Below the pieces are notes generated by a model. That model was not told where the DNA came from. It did not search any database and saw only the letters and a list, made by a program, of their open reading frames with translations. A stretch of 43,705 nt of DNA, from positions 1 to 43,705 of the forward strand of contig JAABTH010000016.1 of assembly GCA_011389985.1 (NCBI GenBank), written 5' to 3'. The DNA comes from Bacillota bacterium. GTDB lineage: Bacteria > Bacillota > Dethiobacteria > DTU022. Position numbers and translations under genes: made by a program. Shown here piece by piece: positions 1 to 7,426 of the stretch; position 1 is the stretch's first letter; every line of letters starts with the position of its first letter.

Positions 1-1
1 T

Positions 2-361
2 CCTGTTTTGTTGGTATTATCACTAGCCGTGCCAGCTTTTCTTGCTGCAGTTCTGCCGGGAACCGATCCACCAAAGATTTTGGGTTATCTGGCCGGGGCT
101 TCATTTGGTTATGTCATTGAAAGAAATAATCTGCGATCATCGGTTAAAGCTAATCCGCTGCAGCATCTTATTAAAATATTTGTAGGTATTGCGGTTCTCT
201 TTGCTATAATCGTTGGTCTTGGTAGTCTGTTGCCCTCTTCGGTTGCCTGGCTTGGATTTATACGTTATGCCTTGGGTGGTATCTGGGTAACACTTTTTGC
301 CCCTATGCTGTTTTTGTACCTTAAACTATCTGACAAAGAAAATGGTGAAAATATCACTTAG
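2..361 (+). CDS. PAP2-family phosphatase, C-terminal part (5' end outside window)
   Basis: The reading frame is open from the left edge, so the gene is cut by the window and its true start is not visible. The visible part of about 119 residues has three hydrophobic stretches and ends in a charged tail. The pattern of a glycine-rich segment, then FGYVIERNNLRSSVKAN, then hydrophobic helices resembles the C-terminus of phosphatidic-acid-phosphatase-related (PAP2) membrane proteins of Firmicutes, which dephosphorylate lipid phosphates or undecaprenyl diphosphate. The PAP2 catalytic histidines and arginines would lie upstream and cannot be checked. The assignment rests on the tail alone. Confidence 0.55.
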   Translation, partial: PVLLVLSLAVPAFLAAVLPGTDPPKILGYLAGASFGYVIERNNLRSSVKANPLQHLIKIFVGIAVLFAIIVGLGSLLPSSVAWLGFIRYALGGIWVTLFAPMLFLYLKLSDKENGENIT

Positions 362-388
362 GTGATCGTATTTTTTCTCAAAATAAGC

Positions 389-394
389 TATAAT
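389..394 (+). promoter_or_regulatory. possible -10 element of the tat operon
   Basis: TATAAT lies 63 bases before the first tatA start. No good -35 box is seen 16-18 bases upstream, only a T-rich stretch, so this is a weak promoter call. Confidence 0.35.
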
Positions 395-456
395 ATAAAG
401 CGGTTAAAAAAATCACAATGATTGTGGAGTGCATTAGCTCCCTGGAGGTGATAGTA

Positions 457-657
457 TTGATTGGCGGTAAAATAGGTTTGTGGGAGATTGTTCTTATTCT
501 GGCTGTAGCCTTGATTATTTTTGGTCCGGCTAAACTGCCTGAACTCGGTCGTTCCATCGGTAACGGTCTTAAGGAATTCAGAAAGGCAACAAGGGAATTA
601 AAAGAAAGCGTTAGTCTTGATGATAATGATCTAGATCTTAATGATAAAAAGAATTAG
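457..657 (+). CDS. tatA: Sec-independent translocase protein TatA (first copy)
   Basis: TatA forms the pore-like component of the twin-arginine export system, which moves folded, often cofactor-loaded proteins across the cytoplasmic membrane. The 66-residue product has the usual layout: a short N-terminus, one transmembrane helix (about residues 6-21), the FGPAKLPELG hinge, an amphipathic helix and an acidic-lysine tail. The TTG at 457 is chosen because GGAGGTG sits at 444-450, six bases upstream. An earlier in-frame start at 418 would place this ribosome site inside the gene and add residues before the membrane helix. A second tatA and tatC follow. Confidence 0.93.
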   Translation: MIGGKIGLWEIVLILAVALIIFGPAKLPELGRSIGNGLKEFRKATRELKESVSLDDNDLDLNDKKN

Positions 658-659
658 TT

Positions 660-682
660 TTATATTGTATGTTACAATATAA
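660..682. repeat. 23-bp inverted repeat between the two tatA genes
   Basis: Two perfectly complementary 10-base arms (660-669 and 673-682) are separated by TGT. The arms are A/T-rich and no T-run follows, so it looks more like a protein-binding palindrome or a weak RNA hairpin than an intrinsic terminator. Confidence 0.6.
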
Positions 683-731
683 CTGAAATAGACATGAAAC
701 ATCTGAGAATTACTTCTGAGGAGGACACAAT

Positions 732-920
732 ATGTTTGGCAAAATAGGCCCATGGGAAATAATTGCTATACTGGCTGTGGTTCTGCTGATATTCGGTTCC
801 AAGAAACTGCCCGAGTTAGCCAAGGCTATCGGGAAAAGTGTAGTTGAATTGAAAGAAGGATTAAAGGGAGCATCGGATTCAGATGAATCGACAGCGCCTG
901 ATTCTGATTCGAAAAAGTAA
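732..920 (+). CDS. tatA: Sec-independent translocase protein TatA (second copy)
   Basis: This 62-residue TatA paralogue has one transmembrane helix, the FGSKKLPELAKAIGKS hinge and amphipathic helix, and a Ser/Asp-rich tail. ATG 732 follows GAGGAGGA at a normal distance. The GS in place of GP at the hinge and the shorter tail distinguish it from the first copy. Two TatA-type proteins with one TatC is common in Gram-positive genomes, where the copies can differ in substrate or also fill the TatB role. It lies between the first tatA and tatC in the same direction. Confidence 0.93.
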   Translation: MFGKIGPWEIIAILAVVLLIFGSKKLPELAKAIGKSVVELKEGLKGASDSDESTAPDSDSKK

Positions 921-1005
921 GGCTGCTGTTAATTCTAAACCGGGCTCTTGAAGCCGGAAAGGATCCCGAGGCAGCGCTTGGAATGCCGGGAGGTATTCAG
1001 CAACT

Positions 1006-1737
1006 TTGAGTAAAAATAAAGACGGCACTATGCCCGTTCTTGAGCATCTTGCAGAGTTGCGATCGCGCCTGCTCATATCAGCAGGCGCTTTGCTTGTTGC
1101 CGCTATTATCTGTTTCGTCAATATCGAGGCAATCAGGGGCATTCTTACCGATCCGCTTGAAGGACTTAAACTGATTTTCCTATCTCCCCCTGAAGCCTTT
1201 ATGGCTAATCTGCGATTGGCGATAATTAGCGGCCTGGTAGTCGCATCGCCAGTGATAGTATATGAAATAGTTGCTTTTATATTTCCCGGTTTAACCCGCG
1301 GGGAAAAGATATTTTTCATTCTAATAATATTCGGTATTGTTTTGTTGTTTGCCGGTGGTGTGATCTTTGCTTATGTTGTGGTTTTTCCTTTCACATTAAG
1401 ATTTTTTCTGCAATTTGCCTCGGCCGATCTGGAACCCCGGTTTACCATCAGCGAGTATATTGCATTTCTTGTTTCATTTCACCTGGCTTTTGGCATTGTT
1501 TTCCAGCTGCCTCTTTTTACATGGGCTCTCGGTAAAATCGGTCTGCTCAGCACTGATTTTCTAAGGCGACACCGTAAAGTAGCTTTGCTGATAATGTTGA
1601 TACTGTCGGCGATTATTACCCCGCCGGATATAATTTCACAAGTGGTGATGGTTTTGCCGCTTGCCTTTCTCTATGAGGTTGGTATCATTATGGTTTTAAT
1701 CAGCGAGAGAAAACGGAAAAAAGAGCTGGCATTATAA
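1006..1737 (+). CDS. tatC: Sec-independent translocase protein TatC
   Basis: TatC is the membrane receptor for twin-arginine signal peptides. The 243-residue product has six predicted membrane helices and the family's N-terminal MPVLEHLAELRSRL segment and the FLSPPEAF region. Its length is typical. The TTG at 1006 is preceded by GGGAGGT at 988-994, 11 bases away, somewhat long. The ATG at 1030 is a possible shorter start that would keep the LEHLAELR motif. Downstream mobA begins 20 bases later, so export and molybdenum cofactor synthesis are probably co-transcribed, which fits Tat export of molybdenum or tungsten enzymes. Confidence 0.95.
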   Translation: MSKNKDGTMPVLEHLAELRSRLLISAGALLVAAIICFVNIEAIRGILTDPLEGLKLIFLSPPEAFMANLRLAIISGLVVASPVIVYEIVAFIFPGLTRGEKIFFILIIFGIVLLFAGGVIFAYVVVFPFTLRFFLQFASADLEPRFTISEYIAFLVSFHLAFGIVFQLPLFTWALGKIGLLSTDFLRRHRKVALLIMLILSAIITPPDIISQVVMVLPLAFLYEVGIIMVLISERKRKKELAL

Positions 1738-1757
1738 AAATAATTAAGAGGTGCGAT

Positions 1758-2393
1758 TTGAATAATTCCGGAAAAGCAAAAAGTTCCCCACGGGGATCAA
1801 TTATACTGGCCGGAGGAGATAGTAAACGACTTGGGCAACCTAAGGCCCTGCTCGATTTTTATGGTAAAAGTCTTATTGCTCATATGGTTGAGATTCTTCA
1901 GATTTCCTTTGACCAAATTACTTTAGTGACCGATCGCCCGGAACTTTATGACAACCTGCCTGTGAAGATTACAGGTGATTTACTTAAAAATGAAATGAAA
2001 AGCCCTTTGCGTGGCATACATGCCGGTTTAAGCTCATCAAGCCTGCCTTTCCAGTTTGTAATAGCCTGCGACATGCCTTTTTTGCAGCCTGACTTGATTG
2101 AGTATATGGCAAAATATGCCCCTGATTATGACGCAGTTGTGCCATGCAATGGAAGTTACTACCAGCCGCTGCATGCTTATTATAACCGCAGGTGTATTGA
2201 AGTAATCGAAGAACAGATTAGCAATGGTCATTATAAAGTAACCGATTTTTACTCAAAGCTGACTATCCGGTATATCAATTCAGCTGAAATAGCAAAATAC
2301 GATCCCAAAGAACTGTCATTTGTTAATATTAATACCTGGTCTGATTACGAGCAGGCTATCGCTGTTATGGCTGAAAGGCTTAAAACCAGTTAA
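1758..2393 (+). CDS. mobA: molybdenum cofactor guanylyltransferase MobA
   Basis: MobA transfers GMP from GTP to molybdopterin to make the guanine dinucleotide cofactor used by DMSO-reductase-family enzymes such as formate dehydrogenases. The 211-residue protein begins with the nucleotidyltransferase signature LAGGDSKRLGQPKALL, has the metal-binding ACDMPFL motif in the middle, and ends with the FVNINTWSDYEQA segment seen in MobA. TTG 1758 follows GAGGTG at 1748-1753. It sits directly after tatC. A related nucleotidyltransferase such as MocA or CofC is possible, given the CofE-like neighbour, but the NINT motif favours MobA. Confidence 0.88.
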   Translation: MNNSGKAKSSPRGSIILAGGDSKRLGQPKALLDFYGKSLIAHMVEILQISFDQITLVTDRPELYDNLPVKITGDLLKNEMKSPLRGIHAGLSSSSLPFQFVIACDMPFLQPDLIEYMAKYAPDYDAVVPCNGSYYQPLHAYYNRRCIEVIEEQISNGHYKVTDFYSKLTIRYINSAEIAKYDPKELSFVNINTWSDYEQAIAVMAERLKTS

Positions 2394-2410
2394 AAAATGG
2401 AGGAGATATT

Positions 2411-3577
2411 ATGTTGAAATTACCAGACTATATAGGGCCAATGGCTTTTGGTCTTAAGATGGGTGTAATATTGCCGGGGATGAATATAATTGAGAAGGTG
2501 TTTGAACCTGTCTCAAATTGCAGCAGGGACGGTCTGCTTACTGACGGTGATGTAATTTGTATTACAGAATCGGTTGTAGCGCGTGCCCAGAACAACTACA
2601 TAACCATAGATGATATTGCCCGGGAAATTAGAGAAAAGCTGAAAATTGAGCCAGAGAGTAGAATAGCGGTTGTATTCCCTATTGCAAGCCGTAATCGTTT
2701 TTCGATGATTCTGAAAGGAATTGCCAGGGCTGTGCCAAGGGGCGAAGTAGTGGTTCAGCTTTCTTATCCCGCTGATGAAGTTGGCAATCTGATTATCGAC
2801 ATCGATTTTGCGATGAATTTAAACAAAGAATTAATTACATATGAAGACTTACAAGGGCGGTCATACATGCACCCGGTAACTGGAGTTGATTACCTGGAAC
2901 TATATCGTCAAATTATTGCTGCAGAAGGAGCCAATCCGGTAATCATATTGTCGAATAATCCCCTGCATGCTCTTGAATTACAGCCCGATGCAGTTATTGC
3001 CGCAGATATACATACCAGATTCGATACCGAGAAAAAGATTTCCGCCTGGTTTGAAAACTGTATTACCCTGGACAAAATATGTAATGAGGGAGAAAAATTT
3101 TCTGAATGGGGTCTGCTGGGAAGCAATATGTCCGCCGGGGAAAGAATTAAGCTGGCGCCACGCCAGGGACAGCAGGTTGTCGAAAGCCTTCAGCAAAAAA
3201 TCAAGAGCGATTTGGGCTTAAATGTTCAGGTAATGATCTATGGTGACGGAGCTTATCTCGATCCTTCCAGCGGCATATATGAACTAGCTGATCCCCGGAC
3301 CGCTTTTGCCGCCACTGCCGGCTTGGATCGTTTTCGCGAAGGGCTGAAATATAAATACCTGGCTGACCAGTGCTTTCATGAGCAGAATAAAACGGCTGAA
3401 GAGATAGAATCAATTCTTTTGGAAAGCATGTGCCGGGAAATGGCTGAAGACAGTCTTGAAAAAGAAGGGACAACTCCGAGGCGAATGGAAGATGTTCTGG
3501 CCAGCCTTGCTGACCTGGTCAGCGGTTCTGCCGATGCCGGTACTCCGGTGGTTGTCATTAAAGGTTTTATCAGGTAG
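2411..3577 (+). CDS. coenzyme F420-0:L-glutamate ligase-like protein (CofE family)
   Basis: The 388-residue product matches the COG1478 fold: an N-terminal GVILPGMNIIEKV segment, LTDGDVICITESVVARAQ, and later the DPRTAFAAT region. CofE adds gamma-linked glutamate to F420-0 in F420-using organisms. This protein is longer than archaeal CofE (about 250 residues) and belongs to a long form known in Clostridia. No other F420 gene is in the window, so its real substrate is uncertain. It starts 17 bases after mobA with GGAGGAG upstream, so a role tied to the molybdenum cofactor or to a Tat-exported enzyme is conceivable but unproven. Its last 8 bases overlap the convergent lnt gene. Confidence 0.8.
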   Translation: MLKLPDYIGPMAFGLKMGVILPGMNIIEKVFEPVSNCSRDGLLTDGDVICITESVVARAQNNYITIDDIAREIREKLKIEPESRIAVVFPIASRNRFSMILKGIARAVPRGEVVVQLSYPADEVGNLIIDIDFAMNLNKELITYEDLQGRSYMHPVTGVDYLELYRQIIAAEGANPVIILSNNPLHALELQPDAVIAADIHTRFDTEKKISAWFENCITLDKICNEGEKFSEWGLLGSNMSAGERIKLAPRQGQQVVESLQQKIKSDLGLNVQVMIYGDGAYLDPSSGIYELADPRTAFAATAGLDRFREGLKYKYLADQCFHEQNKTAEEIESILLESMCREMAEDSLEKEGTTPRRMEDVLASLADLVSGSADAGTPVVVIKGFIR

Positions 3578-5093
3578 CTTTTCGGCGGATGATCAGTAAA
3601 ATGCCCAGCAGGAGAAATAGAGCCCAAAAAGCAGGGAAATAATCGCCTAAGCTTTTATACGGGGTGTACCTGTGAGCAAGGCTAAGCTGGGTATTGATAG
3701 TTTCCCTTTTTTCTTTAGACGAACGTAATATTTCACGGCCGTTATAGTCAAAAGAAATTGTAATACCGCTGTTTGCAACCTGGGTAACCCCGATACCCAT
3801 TTCTGCTGCCCGGATCGCTGCTGCCTGGGCATGCTGATCCAGGCCATTGGAGCGGCCGAACCAGGCATCATTGGTTAAGACGAAAAGATGCTGAGCGCCC
3901 TTGGCTGCAAACAGACGGGTATGATCGCCGAAATATGACTCGAAACATATAACCCCTGCCAGGGGTTTATTTTTTACTTCAAATATGATAATTTCTTCCC
4001 CAGCAGTATAACTGCCCAGCAGCAGGTCCAGTTTAATTACTTTATTTAAGAGATCTTTTGCAGGGAAATATTCTACGAAGGGCACAAGACGTATTTTTTC
4101 GTAAATAAGGTTTTCTTCTATTCCGGGCTCGTATAATGCAATTGAATTGAAGAGCATGCCACTATTCCTTAGTCGCGCACCATACAATATGGCCACATCA
4201 AGATCGTCAGCTGTTTCAACCAATTCTGTCGGGTGACCAAGACGCCTGTTAAAATCAAGATCTATGACTGTTTCCGGCCAGACAACGAGATCAGTCGGGA
4301 AGGTAACTGCTTGCCTGGTTAAGTCAAGATAAAGTCTTTTTGTTTCTTCCCTGTTGCCCATTATTTGTTCAGGGTGAGTATTACCCTGAATTAAAGTGAC
4401 CCAAATCGTTTCATTCTTTTCTTTTATTGTGCTCATGCCCGGTATTGACAGGCCTGCGGCAAAGAGGAAGATAAAGAGAGCAGCTATAATAACCAGTTTA
4501 TTTTGCCGCAGAGCTTTAATGCAGATCAAAACAACGGTGGCTTGGAAAAAAACAATCATAAAAGGAAGCCCCCAGTAGCCGTATGTTGCAGCCAGGTTGA
4601 GCAGACCGGGATACTGCCACTGGGTATAACCAAGGTAGCCTACATTGTAACCCAGGAAACTAAATGAGCGTATATATTCACTGAGCAGCCATATCGCCGG
4701 TATTGCTAATGCCGTAAAAAGGGGTCTTTTAAGCTGGTTAACCAGGCTCGTTGCTATGGCAAAGAGACCATGGAATAAACTTGTATATAGGATCAGTAAA
4801 ATCATGGCTAATACTGCCAATGGGGTGGAAAGATAAGTGAACAATACATTTGTCAGGTAAAAATTAACATAGAGGTGAAAGACCAGGCCGAAAAATATTC
4901 CGGCTTTAAAAGCCTGAACCGGTTTTACCTGCAGGCATAAAGTTATAAGGGGTATTAGTGCAAACCAGGCAATGTAGCCTTGCTCAAAAGGAGGAAAAGC
5001 AGCAATAAGTAAAAATGCTGATAAGAGAGCAGGAATTATGAACAAACAAGGTTTGGTTTTGCTCTTAGATATATTTAATAAAGTCTCTGACAT
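3570..5093 (-). CDS. lnt: apolipoprotein N-acyltransferase
   Basis: Lnt adds the third acyl chain to the N-terminal cysteine of lipoproteins on the outer face of the cytoplasmic membrane. The 507-residue protein has an N-terminal block of about six to seven membrane helices (to about residue 220), a nitrilase-type domain, and a last C-terminal helix. The catalytic triad is visible: Glu274 in VVWPETV, Lys333 in YEKIRLVPFVEYFP and Cys383 in GVICFES. These match E267, K335 and C387 of the E. coli enzyme in order and spacing. ATG 5093 is preceded on the minus strand by GAAAGGA. It is alone on its strand and runs into the end of the cofE-like gene. Confidence 0.93.
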   Translation of the reverse strand: MSETLLNISKSKTKPCLFIIPALLSAFLLIAAFPPFEQGYIAWFALIPLITLCLQVKPVQAFKAGIFFGLVFHLYVNFYLTNVLFTYLSTPLAVLAMILLILYTSLFHGLFAIATSLVNQLKRPLFTALAIPAIWLLSEYIRSFSFLGYNVGYLGYTQWQYPGLLNLAATYGYWGLPFMIVFFQATVVLICIKALRQNKLVIIAALFIFLFAAGLSIPGMSTIKEKNETIWVTLIQGNTHPEQIMGNREETKRLYLDLTRQAVTFPTDLVVWPETVIDLDFNRRLGHPTELVETADDLDVAILYGARLRNSGMLFNSIALYEPGIEENLIYEKIRLVPFVEYFPAKDLLNKVIKLDLLLGSYTAGEEIIIFEVKNKPLAGVICFESYFGDHTRLFAAKGAQHLFVLTNDAWFGRSNGLDQHAQAAAIRAAEMGIGVTQVANSGITISFDYNGREILRSSKEKRETINTQLSLAHRYTPYKSLGDYFPAFWALFLLLGILLIIRRKAT

Positions 5094-5220
5094 ACAAAAT
5101 CCTTTCGTATGCTCTTCGGCATGTAGTAGATATCCATTTGAAAATTATAGCAAATAGCTCTGGCGGTGATTTCTTTTACTTTAACATAACCTTTATCTGC
5201 AGCCAACAGCAGGGCCAGCC

Positions 5221-5249
5221 TTGACCACAGTTTAAATGAGTGGTATAAA
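5221..5249 (+). promoter_or_regulatory. sigma-A-type promoter of the marR gene
   Basis: TTGACC (5221-5226) and TATAAA (5244-5249) are exactly 17 bases apart and point toward marR. A 10-bp perfect palindrome, ATTAATTAAT (5260-5269), lies just past the expected start of transcription and could be the site of an autoregulator. Confidence 0.7.
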
Positions 5250-5316
5250 TAAATTACAGATTAATTAATGTAGTGAATAGTTTACAGGATAAAATATTAA
5301 AAGGGAGCGATTCAAA

Positions 5317-5787
5317 ATAAGCAGTGACAGCCTGATAGAATACATCAAAGAACTTGATCTCGTTGTCAGCCGTTTGATTTACCGTGTTCGGGTCCTGCAC
5401 AACCGGTATACTGTAGACGAAATTACCGATACACAATTTATTGTTTTACGTTCTTTGCGAAAAGCGCCCTGTAATACTTCTTTCTTAGCCCATATGCTCG
5501 GTGTTACATTAAGCGCGGTAACAGCATTAATTAACCGTTTGCATAAGATGGGCCTGGTAACAAGGGAAAGACAGGAGAAAGACCGCAGGCAGGTTTTGAT
5601 TACAATAACACCGAAAGGTTTGGAAGTTCTTGAAGATGTTGAGGAAAAGCGTAACCTATTACTTGCCCTTTACCTGGCCAAGGTGCCGGAAAGTGAAAGG
5701 GAGCAATTGCTGGAACTGTTACAGCGAACTGTTAAATTGTTTGAGAGTGAAGACATCCTTGACGAAGAGATAGCAAGACCTGAATAA
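5317..5787 (+). CDS. MarR-family transcriptional regulator (apparent ATA start)
   Basis: The protein has the MarR winged helix-turn-helix: a helix-rich N-terminus, a recognition region NTSFLAHMLGVTLSAVTALINRLHKMGLVTRER and the wing with the DRRQVLITITPKG signature, followed by C-terminal dimerisation helices. The first conventional in-frame start is TTG 5374, which gives 137 residues but cuts into the first helix. The frame is open back to 5293, and AAGGGAG at 5301-5307 is well placed for ATA at 5317, giving about 156 residues that begin ISSDSLIEYIKELDLVVSRL. That added piece looks like a genuine MarR dimerisation helix. No ATG, GTG or TTG lies between the upstream stop and 5374. The ligand and target are unknown. 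Confidence 0.8.
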   Translation: MSSDSLIEYIKELDLVVSRLIYRVRVLHNRYTVDEITDTQFIVLRSLRKAPCNTSFLAHMLGVTLSAVTALINRLHKMGLVTRERQEKDRRQVLITITPKGLEVLEDVEEKRNLLLALYLAKVPESEREQLLELLQRTVKLFESEDILDEEIARPE

Positions 5788-5825
5788 AGCAGCACACATA
5801 TAAATAAGAAGATCGTATCAAAACT

Positions 5826-5857
5826 AAGGTAAGGGCTTATAAACGCCCTTACCTTTT
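5826..5857. terminator. bidirectional terminator between marR and the DUF4349 gene
   Basis: The arms AAGGTAAGGGC (5826-5836) and GCCCTTACCTT (5845-5855) pair perfectly around an 8-base loop. A short T-run follows on the plus strand and A/T-rich sequence follows on the other strand. It sits between convergent genes. Confidence 0.85.
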
Positions 5858-5877
5858 AAAATAATTAACATTTATTC

Positions 5878-6837
5878 TTACTCATTGTTTTTATCGGCAA
5901 CCTCAATTTGTTCTTTCTCCTTGTTCTTTTTTCGCCTGGTCACTTTTTTTACCAGCAGCCAGATAATCAGGATAATAATACCGATCATGGCCAGAACAGG
6001 AAGCATAGAGATGATCCCTAAAATGAGGATTGAAAATGCGCTTAAAACAAAGTTTACGCTTCTTACGAAAGCCTGTTGAATTTTTTTCCCGAAGTTGTCA
6101 AATGCGCCCGGAGTAATAACCTCGGTTGGAATGGTTTCTTCCCGCAGGTTGAGGTTAATTGTTGCGTATGAAACCTGGTCCTTCAGATAATTAAGCTGGG
6201 CGGTCATCGATTCTATTTCTCCCCGTATCCGGTATAGTTCTTTTTCTACCTCTAAAACCTCTTCCACTGATTCCGCCATATCCAGTATTTCCACAAGACG
6301 GGCTTCCTGGGCCAACTGATTATTTAAACGCGATTCGAGATCTACATACTGCATTGTTACATCATCAATTCCGGTTTGTACATTTGTTGCTTTTCCGTAT
6401 GTTTCAAGCTGCTCCATGAAGAAATCAAATTGTTTTTCAGGAATTCTTAATGTCATGCTGCCGGCATATTGTCCTTCGCGTACTTCATAAACATATGAGT
6501 TGCTGACAATGCCTTCTGCATCGTTAACCATTTCTTTTATTTCCTTCATGGTTGCCCGGGTATCCTGTACTGCAATGTCCATGGAGCCGTTGCGAATAAC
6601 ATGTCTTAAACTGTTTTGCCCGACTTCTCCGTTTATTCTTTTTGTACTTCCATCACTATCGTAAGCATCGTCCATAGCATATTCAGGTGCTGTAGCAGAG
6701 CCCTCTTCTGCCACATAATCATAGGATGAATCTTCGCTGCCCAGGTAACTGCTTGCACCGCAGGAGCTTAGGATCAAACCTGCTGTAATAATAAGCAGGG
6801 TTAACGAAGATAACAAAATATTTCTTTTTATGGTCAT
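5878..6837 (-). CDS. DUF4349-domain lipoprotein
   Basis: The 319-residue product starts with a lipoprotein signal ending in LSSC, with Cys26 as the lipidated residue. An acidic Ser/Tyr-rich linker follows, then a DUF4349 domain containing a long helical hairpin (about residues 165-220, with QLAQEARLVEILDMAESVEEVLEVEKEL). One or two membrane helices (about residues 260-295) and a Lys/Glu-rich cytoplasmic tail end the protein. The family's function is not known. It is widespread in Firmicutes and is assumed to be a cell-surface protein. ATG 6837 is preceded by GGAGGGC. It lies 56 bases after the HutP-like gene on the same strand and may share its transcript. Confidence 0.85.
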   Translation of the reverse strand: MTIKRNILLSSLTLLIITAGLILSSCGASSYLGSEDSSYDYVAEEGSATAPEYAMDDAYDSDGSTKRINGEVGQNSLRHVIRNGSMDIAVQDTRATMKEIKEMVNDAEGIVSNSYVYEVREGQYAGSMTLRIPEKQFDFFMEQLETYGKATNVQTGIDDVTMQYVDLESRLNNQLAQEARLVEILDMAESVEEVLEVEKELYRIRGEIESMTAQLNYLKDQVSYATINLNLREETIPTEVITPGAFDNFGKKIQQAFVRSVNFVLSAFSILILGIISMLPVLAMIGIIILIIWLLVKKVTRRKKNKEKEQIEVADKNNE

Positions 6838-6893
6838 TTGACTTGCCCTCCTTTACAGCTTTGACAAGCGAAATTGCCTGGTGGTTCCTTCTA

Positions 6894-7298
6894 CTAGACA
6901 ACCCTGTGTCCAAGCCCTATTGCAACATCGTTTCTGTGTAAAAGACCTATACCGAAAAAAATGGCAACAGCTATATGGGTGCCCCCCCTGGCAATGCCGA
7001 CTTTACCTCCCACATTTAAACCCAGTGCCTTTGGCATTATCTGCACGAGGGCTTCGCGGGTGGCTCCGGCCACGGCGCCGTCGGAATGACTTGAATCGTC
7101 TATGATTCCCTCTCTTTTTGAAGCTACAACAGCTCTTTCCACTACTTTTTGCAGTGAACTTAAAAATTCACCACCGTAATCGACAGCCAATGACTGAATT
7201 CCTTCTTCTGAATGTATTTTCTTCATATTCATTTCTGCTTCCCGGGTTGGAGTCATGGCAATGCTTATAGCCGCCTGGGCAACATCTCTGCTTTCCAT
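6894..7298 (-). CDS. HutP-family RNA-binding regulator homologue
   Basis: The 134-residue protein matches the clostridial HutP family: an N-terminal VAQAAISIAMTPTREAEM helix, a central VVERAVVASKREGII and GAVAGATREAL block, and the C-terminal GGTHIAVAIFFGIGLLHRNDVAIGLGHR strand-helix with conserved histidines. In Bacillus subtilis HutP is an antiterminator that binds hut mRNA in the presence of histidine and magnesium. No histidine utilisation gene is visible here, so the RNA target must be elsewhere or different. ATG 7298 follows GGGGGAGAT on the minus strand. The DUF4349 lipoprotein gene follows. Confidence 0.8.
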   Translation of the reverse strand: MESRDVAQAAISIAMTPTREAEMNMKKIHSEEGIQSLAVDYGGEFLSSLQKVVERAVVASKREGIIDDSSHSDGAVAGATREALVQIMPKALGLNVGGKVGIARGGTHIAVAIFFGIGLLHRNDVAIGLGHRVV

Positions 7299-7426
7299 TA
7301 ATATCTCCCCCTAATTGCTGAGCTGGTTTAATTATCCTCTTTTGGGTTACAAAGGGCAAGCAGAATTTTTATAGTTTAAAAATGCCTGTGCTTATCTATG
7401 TTATAATATAAATGGAGGTATTGCTG

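Noticed and set aside
879-1319. A 146-codon minus-strand ORF opposite the start of tatC
   Set aside because: It overlaps tatA and tatC in antisense, its product is arginine/serine-rich with no domain, and tatC is certain.
4396-4578. A 60-codon plus-strand ORF inside lnt
   Set aside because: It lies fully opposite a confident gene and has no ribosome site or recognisable protein.
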